Positions 38,301 through 49,282 of a stretch of DNA of 64,000 nucleotides are shown here, piece after piece. Positions within the stretch are counted from its first letter, which is position 1; each line of letters begins with the position of its first letter. The stretch spans positions 56,522,959 through 56,586,958 of the forward strand of contig OY997589.1 of the NCBI GenBank assembly GCA_963921825.1. Reading direction: 5' to 3'. The notes beneath the pieces were generated by a model. That model was given only the letters and a program-made list of their open reading frames with translations. It made no database searches and was not told the origin of the DNA. Origin of the DNA: Erodium maritimum (taxonomy: Eukaryota > Streptophyta > Magnoliopsida > Geraniales > Geraniaceae). A program made the position numbers and the translations under genes.

Positions 38301-38405
38301 TGCTTATAGAAATTGCTTGTTATATTCCAGCAGCAAGAAGGGCTTGGACCATCTGAAAACGAGTTAGATTTTGATGGGTATTCAATGGATAATATTCCCG
38401 TGTAG
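35313..38405 (+). CDS. Type-B two-component response regulator (ARR1/ARR2-like transcription factor)
   Basis: Six coding exons with GT-AG introns: 35313-35487, 36041-36193, 36274-36654, 36736-36812, 36889-38007 and 38331-38405, giving 659 residues (Arabidopsis ARR2 is 664). The receiver domain (about 33-150) has the acidic pocket VVDDD (39-41), phospho-acceptor Asp85 in [10 protein letters not shown], and Lys134 in YLIKP. An acidic/basic linker holds the nuclear-localisation-like SKRRKDED. The GARP/Myb-like DNA-binding domain spans about 211-272 ([18 protein letters not shown], then [21 protein letters not shown]), split by two introns. A long Gln/Asn/Ser-rich activation region follows, ending [11 protein letters not shown] as in ARR1/ARR2. 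Family role: nuclear factor phosphorylated through histidine-phosphotransfer proteins that activates cytokinin primary-response genes. The ATG at 35313 opens the usual N-terminal extension; all splice phases agree. It appears intact. Confidence 0.95.
38083..38252 (+). mobile_element. tRNA-derived SINE in the last intron of the response regulator gene
   Basis: A ~170-bp insert has a tRNA-like head (GAGCCTTGGTGCAACTGTAA, A-box-like, at 38090-38109; TGTTCAAGTCTGG, B-box-like, at 38134-38146), a GGAAACAGCCTC block and a tail ending in a T run (38247-38252). This layout matches Au-type plant SINEs. I did not find a clear target duplication. It is in the sense orientation of the host gene and away from both splice sites. 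Confidence 0.7.
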
Positions 38406-38953
38406 GAGAAGCTTGCGTTCCTCTTTCCAACTTCAGTTTCTGATGTATATAGTTGTCTGTAAACCGAGGGATGGGATTCAAGTTACCTACTTCGAGAGAG
38501 AAAATTGCTTGATACCAACTGGTAAAAAGAGTATATTCTGCCAGTTTAGTTTGGATAATTTATGATTTGATGGAGGGAGAGATTCATCTTGTCCAAAGCA
38601 ATTCGATAAGCAGCTTAAGATGCAGCTGGAGCATGTATATGCAAAATTTTAACTGCTTTTGGTGGCAAAACGGAGCTAACTTTGTGGGTGCTGTGAAGTT
38701 TGGGCACATTCCAAGTCATGGTCAGAGATGTACTTTCTGGCGTATTTTGAGCTATCTGCAGACTTGTAGGATCATAACTAGTCTAATAACATGTCAAGTT
38801 TGTTCATTTTGTTTCTTCTTTTCACATGGGAATTTAACTGTGGTGTAAATAATTTCATTTGATTGCTCAAGACATAAGTCTCTGGGTATTCTTTTGTGAG
38901 TTGTTTCAATGCATTTGAATGCAAGATGCTTAGCCTTTTCGGGATATCTTGTA
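38406..38953 (+). other. 3' UTR and downstream region of the response regulator gene
   Basis: No further coding sequence fits. The stretch is T-rich with several possible polyadenylation contexts (for example TGTAAATAATTTC at about 38843). The transcript end cannot be fixed from sequence. A copia element begins 554 bp after the stop codon. Confidence 0.4.
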
Positions 38954-38958
38954 AAATG

Positions 38959-39261
38959 TGTAAGTTCTATTTATTTATTTTTATATCGTAAAGTATATGA
39001 TCATTATTTATAGTCCAAATTGTCAACAAACACAACTTATGAAATATACTTCTTCATTTCTTAACCGTTGATGAAATTAAAATATAGGAATAAATATGTG
39101 GTTCTGGTCCCCAAGTCCAGACAGATAATTCTTGGCACGAACTCATACACCATAGTGAGAATATAAGTGTGCAAGGATTTGGAAGACCAGAAGCAAAAAC
39201 ATCAAATGTGTTCTTCAAATCTTCTTCTCCAAGGAAAACATCACATGTTGAAGTTCTGGCA
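38959..39261 (+). repeat. 5' LTR of the second copia element
   Basis: Starts TGTAAG and ends TCTGGCA. Relative to the 3' LTR it lacks about 65 bp after the CTCCAAGGAAA block and carries scattered substitutions. Confidence 0.85.
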
Positions 39262-39263
39262 GT

Positions 39264-39275
39264 TGGTATCAGAGC
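39264..39275 (+). promoter_or_regulatory. Primer binding site of the second copia element
   Basis: TGGTATCAGAGC, initiator tRNA-Met type, two bases after the 5' LTR. Confidence 0.9.
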
Positions 39276-41187
39276 ATGTTATTCATCTGCCTTGTTTTGC
39301 ATTTTCAAGTCCATGCAATTGTTGGGTTTTGATCAATATGTATGATTATTGTGTTTTGCATTTACATGAATTCTGGGCTTTAAAACGATTTTTTCAATGC
39401 CTTTTTGAGGAGTTTCGATCGGGTCTGGAACTGGGTCTGAACCGAGTTGTTTTTTACTCGACTGGAGGTTGAAGGCTATCTGACTGGTTTTTGGGTCATT
39501 GATCGGGTCACAGACTCGAGTGTGGGTAGGTACCGATATGGATTCCGGTTTCAGGACGATTGTGAATTTTATAAAGACAAATAAATAATAAAAGAACCCA
39601 GGATCTACCAAGAACATGGGAAGGGTATACTGCTTGGCCGTGTGACATTTCCAGTCATACACGCGTCATAAAATGTATTTGATGTTTTATGGCAACTGTC
39701 AGGCAGAATGAGGAAGGGACCTTTACTAATGAGCTAAATAAGAATTTTGTTAATTTCGCTCATTGGAATTTATTTGATCTAGCAGTTGGACCCTTAAGCT
39801 GATTTTTCACCTAAAATTGTCATGTTTTTGGTGTTTAATTATCCATTTTTGACTTATGTATGTGTATATTGTTTGGTTAAATAGTAGACACATCATCTTT
39901 AGATTAATAATATATATGTACGAAAATAAATCATTAAAGTTGTGATTAATTATATCGGATTTAATGGAATCGATCCCACATGATATTCTATTAAACTCTA
40001 TATAATTTATCAGAATAAAATATCAAAATTATATTTCCTAATCTACCCACAGGAATTAGGAAAAGGGACATGATTTTGATAGTTTTATTGGATGATTTAT
40101 GTGAATGTTCTGTTTGCGTATGACTTTAACCCATAGGCAAGTTGTACGTCGATATATACATTTTTATATGCTTATGTTTGTAAAGGATGATAGTCAGTCT
40201 CATTTATGTGCTTCTTTTCTATATTGTGCGTGTAATGTTTACAGCATCGAATTCTTTGAATAATAATGACTCCAAAGTAGAGGTTCACATGTTGAATGAG
40301 GAAACTATTACTCCATCCGGAAAGAGAGGGTACCTCTCGCTGTAGGAGTGATCGATATGGATTATGTCATCCAGAAGGATGAGTAACCAGCCCTAGATAC
40401 CGACGGAGTGAAAAGTGAGCTACATGAGAAATGGTAGAAGTCTAATTGACTTTCTGCCATGTTCTTAAAGACTCATATATCTGCAGGCATAAGGGGATCG
40501 GTGGAAAAGTATGGAAATGCTCGTTCCTTTCTCGCAACGATTGATGAGCAATTCTAGACTTCGAATTAGTCCTTAGCTAGTACTCTCATCGGACGGTTTT
40601 CCTTTACTAAGCTCACAGGTCTCGGTGGTGCACGCAAGCATATAATGAGAATGAGGGACATTGCGGAAAAATTAAAGACATTGGAAGTCGATATGTCTGA
40701 CACCTTCTGGGTGCATTACATTTTTGAACACTCTTCGTCATCGATTAGGTCCTTTCAAAATATCTTACAAGACACATAAGGATAAATGGTCGATGAATGA
40801 ACTCATGAATGTGTGTGCAAGAGGAAAGCCAGTTGATGATGGAGAACTGTGAGACTGTCATGCTTAGAACCCGGAAGAAGGCAAAATGGCATCCTAAGGA
40901 TGAGTTCGACGTGACTTATGTTCATGTTAACACATGGTGGATTGACTATGGTTCTTCAATCCATGTTTCAACATCGATGCAACAAATGAGCGATGTATTT
41001 ATTAAGGCTACAAAATGCGCTCAGTTGTCAAATATGTTGGAACATGTCAAATAACTTTATTTAGTGGTTATTTATTAACTTTACATGATACATTCTTTGT
41101 AGTTGGATTTTCCAGGAATTTGAATCTATATCTAAATTATTACCTTTTTGCTATGCCTTTGATTTCCGTGATACATCAATAAATTTA

Positions 41188-41330
41188 GGTATAATACCAT
41201 ATCAATACCCTAAAACTTTCATTTTTCATTTAGAGTACCCTAACACTTTTTTGTGCCATCTCAGTACCCTAAACTTTCATTTATTCCGTTTTAGTACCCG
41301 TCATCAACTTTCCATTTGATTTTCCATCCA
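41188..41330 (+). repeat. Left terminal inverted repeat of the MULE
   Basis: Inverse match to 42275-42411 plus 45730-45740. About 90 percent identity by eye over the outer ~125 bp. Confidence 0.85.
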
Positions 41331-41689
41331 CAACATGTAAAATGACCATTATACCCCTCACTAACAATCCAATTTTCAAACTTATGCCATTGAATTTAAC
41401 TTTTTATTTATAAAAAAATCAGTTTTTATTTTTTTTTTAAATCAAATTTTATTTAAAAACAGTTTTGTTTATAAAAAATCATTTTTAGATTTAAAAAAAA
41501 TTAGATTAATTTTCTAACAATATATATTTTTACTTAAAAAAATTCAGATTTTTTCATATAATTAATTTTTATTATTTGTATTTTCTTTAATCTCTATTAA
41601 TTTTATAATCATTTCTTATTTTTTATTTTCTTTAATCTTTAGTAATTTTATAATTAATTTTAAATTGTCAATTTTCTTCCTCCCACGTC

Positions 41690-42190
41690 TGAACGAAGCA
41701 CGGCATTCAGTTTGGAGTACAGAGCTTGGAGGAGACGAAGCTCGGGGTGGGGACGCGTCTGGAGGGAGAGTTTAAAGGCGGAGGACCTTGCGGTGGAGGC
41801 GGAGCTCGAGTTTGGTCCAGCGAGTTCTCGGTCGTTGCGAGCAGATCTAGCGACGCCATGGCCGGATCTGCGAGTACATGGAGAATCAAACCACCCCCAC
41901 TCTTCTTCCCAATCCGACATCAACGAAATCGAGATCGAGAATCAAACCGTCGTCCCCGACTTTGGCGTCTCCGTGTCCATTTATGAACCCAACTCCGCAA
42001 AGGCCCAAATTTCTGGACAACACTTCTTTGATTTGATGATTCATGAACAAATGTCACAGATACAGTGAATGAATCAAGCTTGGAGAAAGAGGCATGGAGT
42101 TGAAGAAGCTAAGGGTTCGCAGAGAGCAACAATAAGAAGAATAGGGAAGGAGGCGTGGTGTTGAAATGGGGAATGAGGCATGGAGTTAAA
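41690..42190. other. GC-rich, coding-like interior of the MULE
   Basis: Between AT-rich flanks lies ~500 bp of much higher GC with overlapping open stretches on both strands (plus 41712-42068 and 41726-41986; minus 41923-41660). I recognise no domain. This is the composition expected of a captured gene fragment in a Pack-MULE, but the source gene is unknown. Confidence 0.4.
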
Positions 42191-42253
42191 GAGGTTTTTA
42201 GGGTTAGAATGTCAAGAGGGTAGTTTTGGTATTTAGAAAAGAAAAAAAATTAA

Positions 42254-42276
42254 GGTCATGTGCACTGCACATGACC
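42254..42276. repeat. Palindrome near the right MULE TIR
   Basis: GGTCATGTGCA, one central C, then TGCACATGACC: 11-bp perfect arms. Confidence 0.9.
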
Positions 42277-43339
42277 AATTTCTGTTAAAAATGGATGAAA
42301 AGTTAACAATGGGTACTAAAATGGAATAAATGAAAGTTTAGGGTACTGAGATGGCACAAAAAAGTGTTAGGGTACTCTAAATGAAAAATAAAAGTTTTAG
42401 GGTACTTATGTTGTCACGCCCCAAATCCGGTATTGACCGGACCCGAGACGTGACTTAGCGAATTTAAATAAAGCAGTAAAAAGATATAAGTAATATCTGA
42501 ATAAGATGAAATAACATAAAACAACGGAAGTTCAAAACCCTGAGTCACAGCTCAGTCAATACAATAATTCAAGAAAAAAAGGTACGTCTCTACGAACTCA
42601 AAATAAAGATAATCCCGGACCCTCGCTAGCCCCATGCTCCGGGATGTCCTCTACTCCAAGTCAAAGCTAACACCTGTAGAAAACACATTAAGGGGTGAGC
42701 TTGACGCTCAGTAGGGAAAAGCCCCGAAAACCACCTCAAACAGATTTACCAGAAAGTTATTCCACAAGTTTAAGTCATATTAAAAGTTTGATATAACGAT
42801 GCGACACTGAAGCCAATTTAAAGACAAAACCCTTTTTAAACCTGACGCTCAACGTTCCAACCATACCAACTTTAACTCAATCACCAATCATTAAACCAGG
42901 CACACAACGAAGAGAACAAACCAACTAAGACACCCAATTACATTTCCAACTACCCTTTGGACACTTAAAAGGAGAAGGCGACAACGGAAACAATACTCCA
43001 AATTAAACAACATTTACTTTAACCAACCACAAACTATCCCGGAAATCCTCGTCCAAAGCCCCCTTCACAACCGACTCACGGATGACCACAAAGACGACAC
43101 TTTAACTTACACGGAAATTACACACATGAACTCATCGTCAAACAATCAAAACCAAGCCATTCGCGGTCACACACAACTCATAACAAGGAAACACTCATAG
43201 CCACAAACACAAAACCACTCGTTAAACCAAACATCATCAAAACATACAACTCGTAACCCATGCACAGTCTCGGGAGCAACCCACTCGGCCCGGCGCAGCC
43301 GCACGCAACTTTCCCCTAACACACAGTCAGGAGGGGCGG

Positions 43340-43680
43340 TCGACCACATCGCGGAACACATCGTTTTACCGATCGACGGAAGGCAGGGAAATCGCCTCTT
43401 CGCGGCCTCATCTCTCGCGGCATCGCGGAACAACCTCATCGTGGCACAACACAGCGTTTTACCGAGTGCTAGTCGGAAGGTAGGGAAACCACCTCTTCAC
43501 GGGACATAGCGTTTTACCGACTCACGGTCGGAAGGTAGGGAAACCACCTGTCTCGTGTATCACAGTACACCAAGCCTCACACTTTACCGATCGCGCTCCG
43601 GAAGGTACGACTCACCTTGCGGAAGTACGTCTCTCACACTTTACCGGCGGCGCAACGGAAGGTACGACACACCTCTCGGG
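43340..43680 (+). repeat. Minisatellite within the 3.3-kb LTR
   Basis: Five degenerate units of the type TTTACCGA(...)CGGAAGGTAGGGAAACCACCTC, about 45-80 bp apart (near 43371, 43450, 43511, 43581 and 43640). They correspond to the units at 1927-2125 in the opposed fragment. Confidence 0.75.
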
Positions 43681-44654
43681 CACAACTCAACCAAATATCA
43701 CCAGAACAACCACAATCAAAATCAAAATCATAATCACAACTACAAGCAACCACGGTACCACCACCACAATCATGATCACGTCGGTCTATCACTCACCCGA
43801 CCATATCACAACCAAGGATTCACACCATAACAATCACGGCACGCTTGCCCACACATAGCAACAACATGTTACACCGAATATAATATGCTTTGACCCTTAA
43901 ATTATACTCACAACTGCTCCGCACTTACCATCACTTACCGACACCACACTCCACGTGGTAACCACACCGGCTTGACCGGTATTCATTCCCCAACATCCCC
44001 AAATCAACAGATCATACAAACAGGAGTAGTTACTTACTCACAATATGCATCATCACGTTCAACTCTACTCGTTTTCATATTCGTTATTTATTAACCGTTC
44101 AAGCATCACAGAGCACACGAGCAAATACATTCAGCAAACAATCCTACGGGCGCGACATGGCCCGATTCTACCAGCACGGCAATTTCCCAAGATAGAATTG
44201 TAAATGTTCACAATTTACACGTCTAAGCTAGTTATTCACATCCTACATGCATACTAGTTCTTTAACCGGTTATTAGGTTTCCCTATATGCATTCTAGTTC
44301 ATCCGAAATAAAGCGGGTTTCGAGATAATCCCTACCTCAAGAAGAACCACAGCTGCGTCTCCTAGCTGCTGACGTCCGGGCCTACCTCTGGTCTTCTCCA
44401 CGATCGAGGTCCTAGCCTGATTTTAACAAAAGAGACGGAAATCAGTCCCGATCCAGTCCGTAACGGTCCTCAAAATTTATCAGATAAGTCACCTTTATTT
44501 AACGGTTATGTCCTCTAATTTTACCAAAAAAAAGCCTTTGAATTCATCCACCAATTCCTACAAGTTATCTGTCAAGTCCGTTGAGTTCTCAAATTTAATT
44601 TAATCAAATTTAATCATTAATTATACTGATTTTTAATTAATTAGGGCTTTAAAA

Positions 44655-44880
44655 CCGGTCTGACCCGGATCCGACCCGAGTCCGACCCGGATCTGAGTCT
44701 GAACCCGTACCAGACCCGGTCCGAGCCCGAACCCGAGTCCAGACCCGACCAGAGTCCGAACCCGTACCGGACCCGGTCCGAGCCCGAACCCGAGTACAGG
44801 CCCGACCTGACCCAGGCCCGGACCCAGACCCAAAGCCGAACCTGCCCTGGGCCGAGGCCTGACCTGGGCCGAGGCCCAGT
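44655..44880 (+). repeat. Degenerate GACCCG/GACCCGA-type repeat tract
   Basis: About 225 bp built from variants of CCCGAGTCC, GACCCGGTCC and CCCGAACCCG. Open in all three minus-strand frames, giving low-complexity Gly/Arg/Val-rich translations that are not real proteins. Confidence 0.75.
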
Positions 44881-47800
44881 CTGTCTCGAAATCCGCCTAG
44901 CCCGAGCTCGAACACGGCCCAAGGCCCAATTTGCTCTGGCCTGCACTGAGGATGAAGGAGCTTGGGGTTAGGGTTTGGTCCCGTTCTCCGGCGGCGACGA
45001 CGGCAGTGGGGCTCGGTGGGTGCAGATGTGAGCTGGGAAGGAGACGCCAGAGCTCCAACGTGGATTGGGTGAGGGAGGCGACGTCTGGTGCGCGATTCAC
45101 GGCTTCTCCGTCACGGATCTGACGAGGGAGCGAAGCTCGCCGGCGAGAGATGAGACGACGCCAGGCTCGAGCGAAGGGAAGAAGCCCGGGAGAGGAGAAC
45201 GAGCCTGAAGCGACGATTACCTGTGCTGACACCTTGTCGCCGGCACGACACGAGTTGATCCCGGAAGAGAAGGATCGAGCGAGGGTCTCCGGCGGCGGTG
45301 TTGTCCAGATCAGGGTCGAGTGGCTCGCCCGACGGCGTGGCTGTACCAGACGCGGGCGAGGCTTCGGTTAGAGACCGTGAGCGGGACACGGTGATACTCG
45401 GCGGCGATGAGTGAGATCGAAAGGGAGAGGAAGAGAATCGCGAGGACGAGAGAGAAGAGGAACACCGATCCTCGGGAGGCGTGAGTGTATCTGAAAGAGG
45501 AAGAGGGATCGTTAGGGTTTGGTTTCGCTCGAGATGGGCTGGGCTGACGCGCTTCCTGGGCCTTGGCCCAACTGGCTGGCCTAGTCAGCCTGGCCCAAAC
45601 CGCTTCTGTTCCTCTTTTTTTTTCTCCCTTTTTTTTGTTTGCTTTTGATCCACAATTTATCCCGCTTTCTAACCACGACGTTACCAACGAACGATTTAAA
45701 ACTTAATATTTCCCGGTCTTTACAGATGTGGAATTATCCCATAAATTTATTCCGTAACGTTGATGTTGTGGGAAATGGAATTTTGTGCAATGGTTTATTT
45801 ATGATGAATGTGCAAAGTAACACCAATAACTCAGTTACGATGGCACAAACGATCCGTTGAAAATTAGGAATATTCAATGTTGTGGCATTGGAGATTGGGA
45901 CATATATTCAAGGATAGAACCAAAGGATTGGTAAAGGATGGATTACTTGGTACTTTAGACTTTAGTGATTTTGAGGTTGTGTGGATTGCATAAAGGGAAA
46001 GCAAACCAAGATATCCAAAAAGGGTGCACATAGAAGATCTGAATTACTTGAAATCATCCATACAGATATTTATTGTCCCGACATGGCTATGAAAAGTAGT
46101 CTGAAATACTTCACCTCCTTTATCAATGACTTCTCACGATATATGTATGTTTATATGCTTCACCACAAAGTGTAGCATTAGACGTATTTAAGATTTTCAA
46201 AACAGAAGTTGAAAATCAATGTGAGAATAAAATCAAGATTGTCAAGAATGACAAAGCAGGAGAGTACTACCATAGATACACTGAAGGTGGTCAAGCACCG
46301 GGTCCATTCGCTAAGTTTCTTCAGAGCATGGAATAGTTGCTCAATACACCAATCAAGGATCTCCAAGTGAGAATGGTGTAGCTGAAAGAAGAAATCAGAC
46401 CTTGATGGAGATGGTAAGGAGTATGTGTAGTAATACGAATCTCCCATTATTCTTGTGGACTGACGCACTTAGGACGGATGTGTACATATTAAATCATGTT
46501 CCAATCAAGTCTGTTTCATAGACACCTTTTGAATTCTTCAAACGTTGGAAACCAAGTTTGTACCATGTATGCGTATGGGGATCCCCGTATGAAGTGAGAA
46601 TTTACAACCCATAAGAAAAGAAATTGGATCCTAGAACCCTTAGCGGTTATTTTGTTGGATATGCGGAACGATCCAAGCGTTACAGATTTTATTGTCCATC
46701 TCATAGCACCAGGATTGAGGAATCAAGAAATGCGAAGTTTCTTTAGTTTGATCTGATCAGTGGAAGGGCTCGGTTGTAGAGCTCAAATTGTGAAACTATT
46801 ATTGAGCAACCTCCTACATCAGTCGATCAAATCATTATCATTAGAGCAACTTCCACATGCTGATAATGATCTAGTAGATCAATTTTTTCAGGAAGAACTT
46901 TTCTTCAATGAACAACAGTTGGTCAACCTGATCCTCAGGAAAATGTTGAACCAACATTAAGAAGATATATTAGAATAAGGAAATCAGCATACCTTGGGGA
47001 CTACTATGTGTATCTACAAGGATTGGACTTCAATGTTAAAGCCGAAAATGATACCGAAACGTTTTCCTAAGCTATAAGTTATAATGAATCGAGTCAATGG
47101 TATAATGCTATGAATGATGAAATGAATTCGATGGTATCGAATGAAGTTTGGGATCTTGTCGAGTTACCTAAAGGTGCAAAAGCCATTAGATGTAAATGAG
47201 TCTTTATAACCAAGAAATACTCATCCGGTAACATCGAGATATACAAGGCCAGACTAGTTGCCAAAGAATTTAATCTATAAGGAAGGAATCGATTACAAGG
47301 AGACTATTTCTCTTGTATCAAAGATAGACTCGCTTCAAGTAATCATCTCATTAGTTGCATACTTTGACTTGGAATTGCAACAAATGGAAGTAAAACGACC
47401 TGTTTGAGCGGAGAACTAGAGGAAGAGGTGTTCATGAAACATTTAGTTTCCTGAAGGATTCACCTCGAGTAAGGGTGAGAATTTAGTTTGCAAGCTTAAA
47501 AGATCAATCTATGGTTTGAAACAAGCATCACGATAATGGTACTTGAAGTTCCATGACGTTGTTTCTTCATTCGATTTCGAAGAAAATATTATGGACAATT
47601 GTATATACCATAAGGTTAGTGGGAGAAAGTCTTGTTTCTTGATATTATATGTAGATGGTATACTGGTTGCTAGTAATGATAGAAATATGGTCTTTGAGGT
47701 GGAACAATTTATATCCAAGAACTTTGATATGAAAGATTTAAGTGATGCATCTTACAATATTGGGATAAACATACATCGCAATAAAGTAACGATACTCTGG

Positions 47801-48901
47801 GTTTGTCTCAAGAGACATATAATATCAAAGTTTTGGAAAGATTTCAGGTGACAGATTGTTCACCCAATGTAGCTCCTATTGTGAAATGCGATAAATTCAG
47901 CTTAAACCAATGTCCGAAAAATAACATGGAACGGGAAAAAGGATGAACATTCCCTATGCTTCAGCTGTTGGAAGCTTAATGAATGCACAAGTCTAACTAG
48001 AACAGATATTGCATTCAATATGGGTATGTTGGGAGATATCAAAGTAATCCAGACATTAAGCACCGAAAAGCTGCAAATTAGGTATTGTGATACCTTAAGG
48101 GAGCTCAAGATTACATGCTAATATATATACGAACGAACATTTTAGAAGTGATCGGCTATTCTGATTCCGACTTTGCTGGTTGTGTTGATTTATGGAAATC
48201 AACTTATGTATACATTTGTATGTTAGCTAATGAAGTTGGGTCGTGGTGAAGTGGAAAATATTCCTTAATTGCTACTTCTACCATGGAAGACGAGTTCGTG
48301 TCTTGTTTCGAGACTACTTCTCACGGTGTATGGATTAAGGGTTTCATTTCCAAGCTTAGAATAACGGGTTCTATTAGAAGGCCCCTAAAGTTGTATTGCG
48401 ATAATTCAGTTGTTGTGTTCATGGCTAAGAACCACAAAAGTGGAAGTCGAAACGAGCATATCGACATAAAGTATTTGGCTTTAAGAGATAAAGTGAAAGA
48501 CAAAAGTATTATCATTGAGCATATCAGTAATGTCTTAATCATAACTAATCCTTTGAGTAAAGGCATGCCACCAGGAAAATTTGAGGATCATGTTAAGAGT
48601 ATGAGACTTGGTTTCCAGATGTAAACTCGTCGTTGTTGGAACAATGTTTGTCTTTTGAAATATTGTTGCAAAGATGATTATTATTTATAAATGTGTACAC
48701 ATTCGGTATATATTAAGTTGGTTAATTATGAAATCATCGATTAAGTTTGGACCAAGAATGAACATTGGGTTCATTCATAAAGTATGAGAAACACATGCAT
48801 TGTGATAGATGGGAGGTACTAATTATTTATATTAAAAGGACATACCACCATGATTCATGCATTTGGGTTCTTATTGTTGGACATTGGACATCAATATTGA
48901 T

Positions 48902-48913
48902 AAAGTGGGAGAA
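48902..48913 (+). promoter_or_regulatory. Polypurine tract of the second copia element
   Basis: AAAGTGGGAGAA directly precedes the 3' LTR start TGTAAC. Confidence 0.85.
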
Positions 48914-49277
48914 TGTAACTTTTATTTTCTCTTTTGATATCATAAAGTACATGGTCATTATTTATGGTTCAAATTGCCAACAAACACAACTTATGAAATA
49001 TACCTCTTCATTTCTTAACCATTGATGAAAGTTAGAAATATGGGTATAAATATATGGTTTTGGTCCCCAAGTCCAGACAGACAATTCTTGTCACGAACTC
49101 ATACAACATAAGAGAGTGAGAATATAAGTATGCAAGGACTTGACCAGAAGCAAAAACATCAAGTTTGTTCTTCAAATCTTCTTCTCCAAGGAAAGCAATG
49201 ACTGAAGGTAAGTGATCATGATTCCGCAGTTATGTGATTATACCGTGTTTGCATGATCACATGTTGAAGTTATATCA
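48914..49277 (+). repeat. 3' LTR of the second copia element
   Basis: 364 bp, TGTAAC...ATATCA, followed by the AAATG target duplication. Confidence 0.88.
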
Positions 49278-49282
49278 AAATG

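Larger units (their letters stand above)
42412..45724 (+). mobile_element. Solo LTR or non-coding LTR element of the TGTCACGCCCC family (3.3 kb)
   Basis: Begins TGTCACGCCCCAAATCCGG and ends CGGTCTTTACA. It is flanked by a 5-bp duplication with one mismatch (TATGT at 42407-42411, GATGT at 45725-45729). Removing it and one duplication copy gives a right MULE TIR of the same length as the left one, which confirms both boundaries. Ends of the type TGTCACG...TCT(T/C)TACA recall Tekay/Del-type Ty3 LTRs (inference). No gag-pol, primer site or second LTR is visible. It contains a minisatellite (about 43340-43680), a (GACCCG)-like tract (44655-44880) and a GC-rich distal third. Confidence 0.75.
41188..45740. 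mobile_element. Mutator-like (MULE) non-autonomous element with long terminal inverted repeats
   Basis: A perfect 9-bp target duplication ATAAATTTA flanks it (41179-41187 and 45741-45749), the length typical of MULEs. The left TIR (41188 to about 41330) pairs with the right TIR (about 42275-42411 continuing at 45730-45740 after an inserted LTR), sharing blocks such as AGTACCCTAAACTTTCATTT and GTGCCATCTCAGTACCC in inverse. The outermost bases are GGTATAATACC and GGGATAATTCC. Removing element and one duplication copy restores a single copia reading frame across the site. No transposase is present. The original element was about 1.24 kb. Confidence 0.85.
40250..48624 (+). pseudogene. copia gag-pol relic of the second element (interrupted)
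   Basis: Gag pieces at about 40330-40870 (a YVIQKDE...ALDTDGVKSELHEKW-like block in broken frame). Protease at 40935-40970 reads WWIDYGSSIHVS, so the DSG/DTG triad is DYG (40944-40952). Pre-integrase and integrase pieces follow from 45741 (VVGNGILCNGLF, then KGKQTKISKKGAHRR, YFTSFINDFSRYMYVYM). RT at about 47100-47850 has YVDG (47648-47659) in place of YVDD. RNase H at about 48150-48624 has TSTMEDEFVSCFETT, YCDNSVVVFMAKN and NEHIDIKYLALRDKV. Many stops and frameshifts are present; no product is expected. Confidence 0.9.
38959..49277 (+). mobile_element. Second Ty1/copia retrotransposon, decayed and interrupted by nested elements
   Basis: LTRs at 38959-39261 and 48914-49277 are flanked by a perfect 5-bp target duplication AAATG (38954-38958 and 49278-49282). 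The primer binding site TGGTATCAGAGC is at 39264-39275 and the polypurine tract AAAGTGGGAGAA at 48902-48913. The element is 10.3 kb because a Mutator-like element (41188-45740) carrying its own LTR insertion sits between protease and integrase; without that and one duplication copy it would be about 5.76 kb. LTR divergence and a ~65-bp deletion in the 5' LTR show that it is much older than the array element. Confidence 0.93.

Noticed and set aside
44633-44946. Long Gly/Arg/Val-rich open frames on minus
   Set aside because: All three frames are open because of the GACCCG-type repeat; low complexity, no gene.
45111-45687. Open frames on minus in the GC-rich LTR segment
   Set aside because: No domain and no splice structure; openness is expected from high GC.
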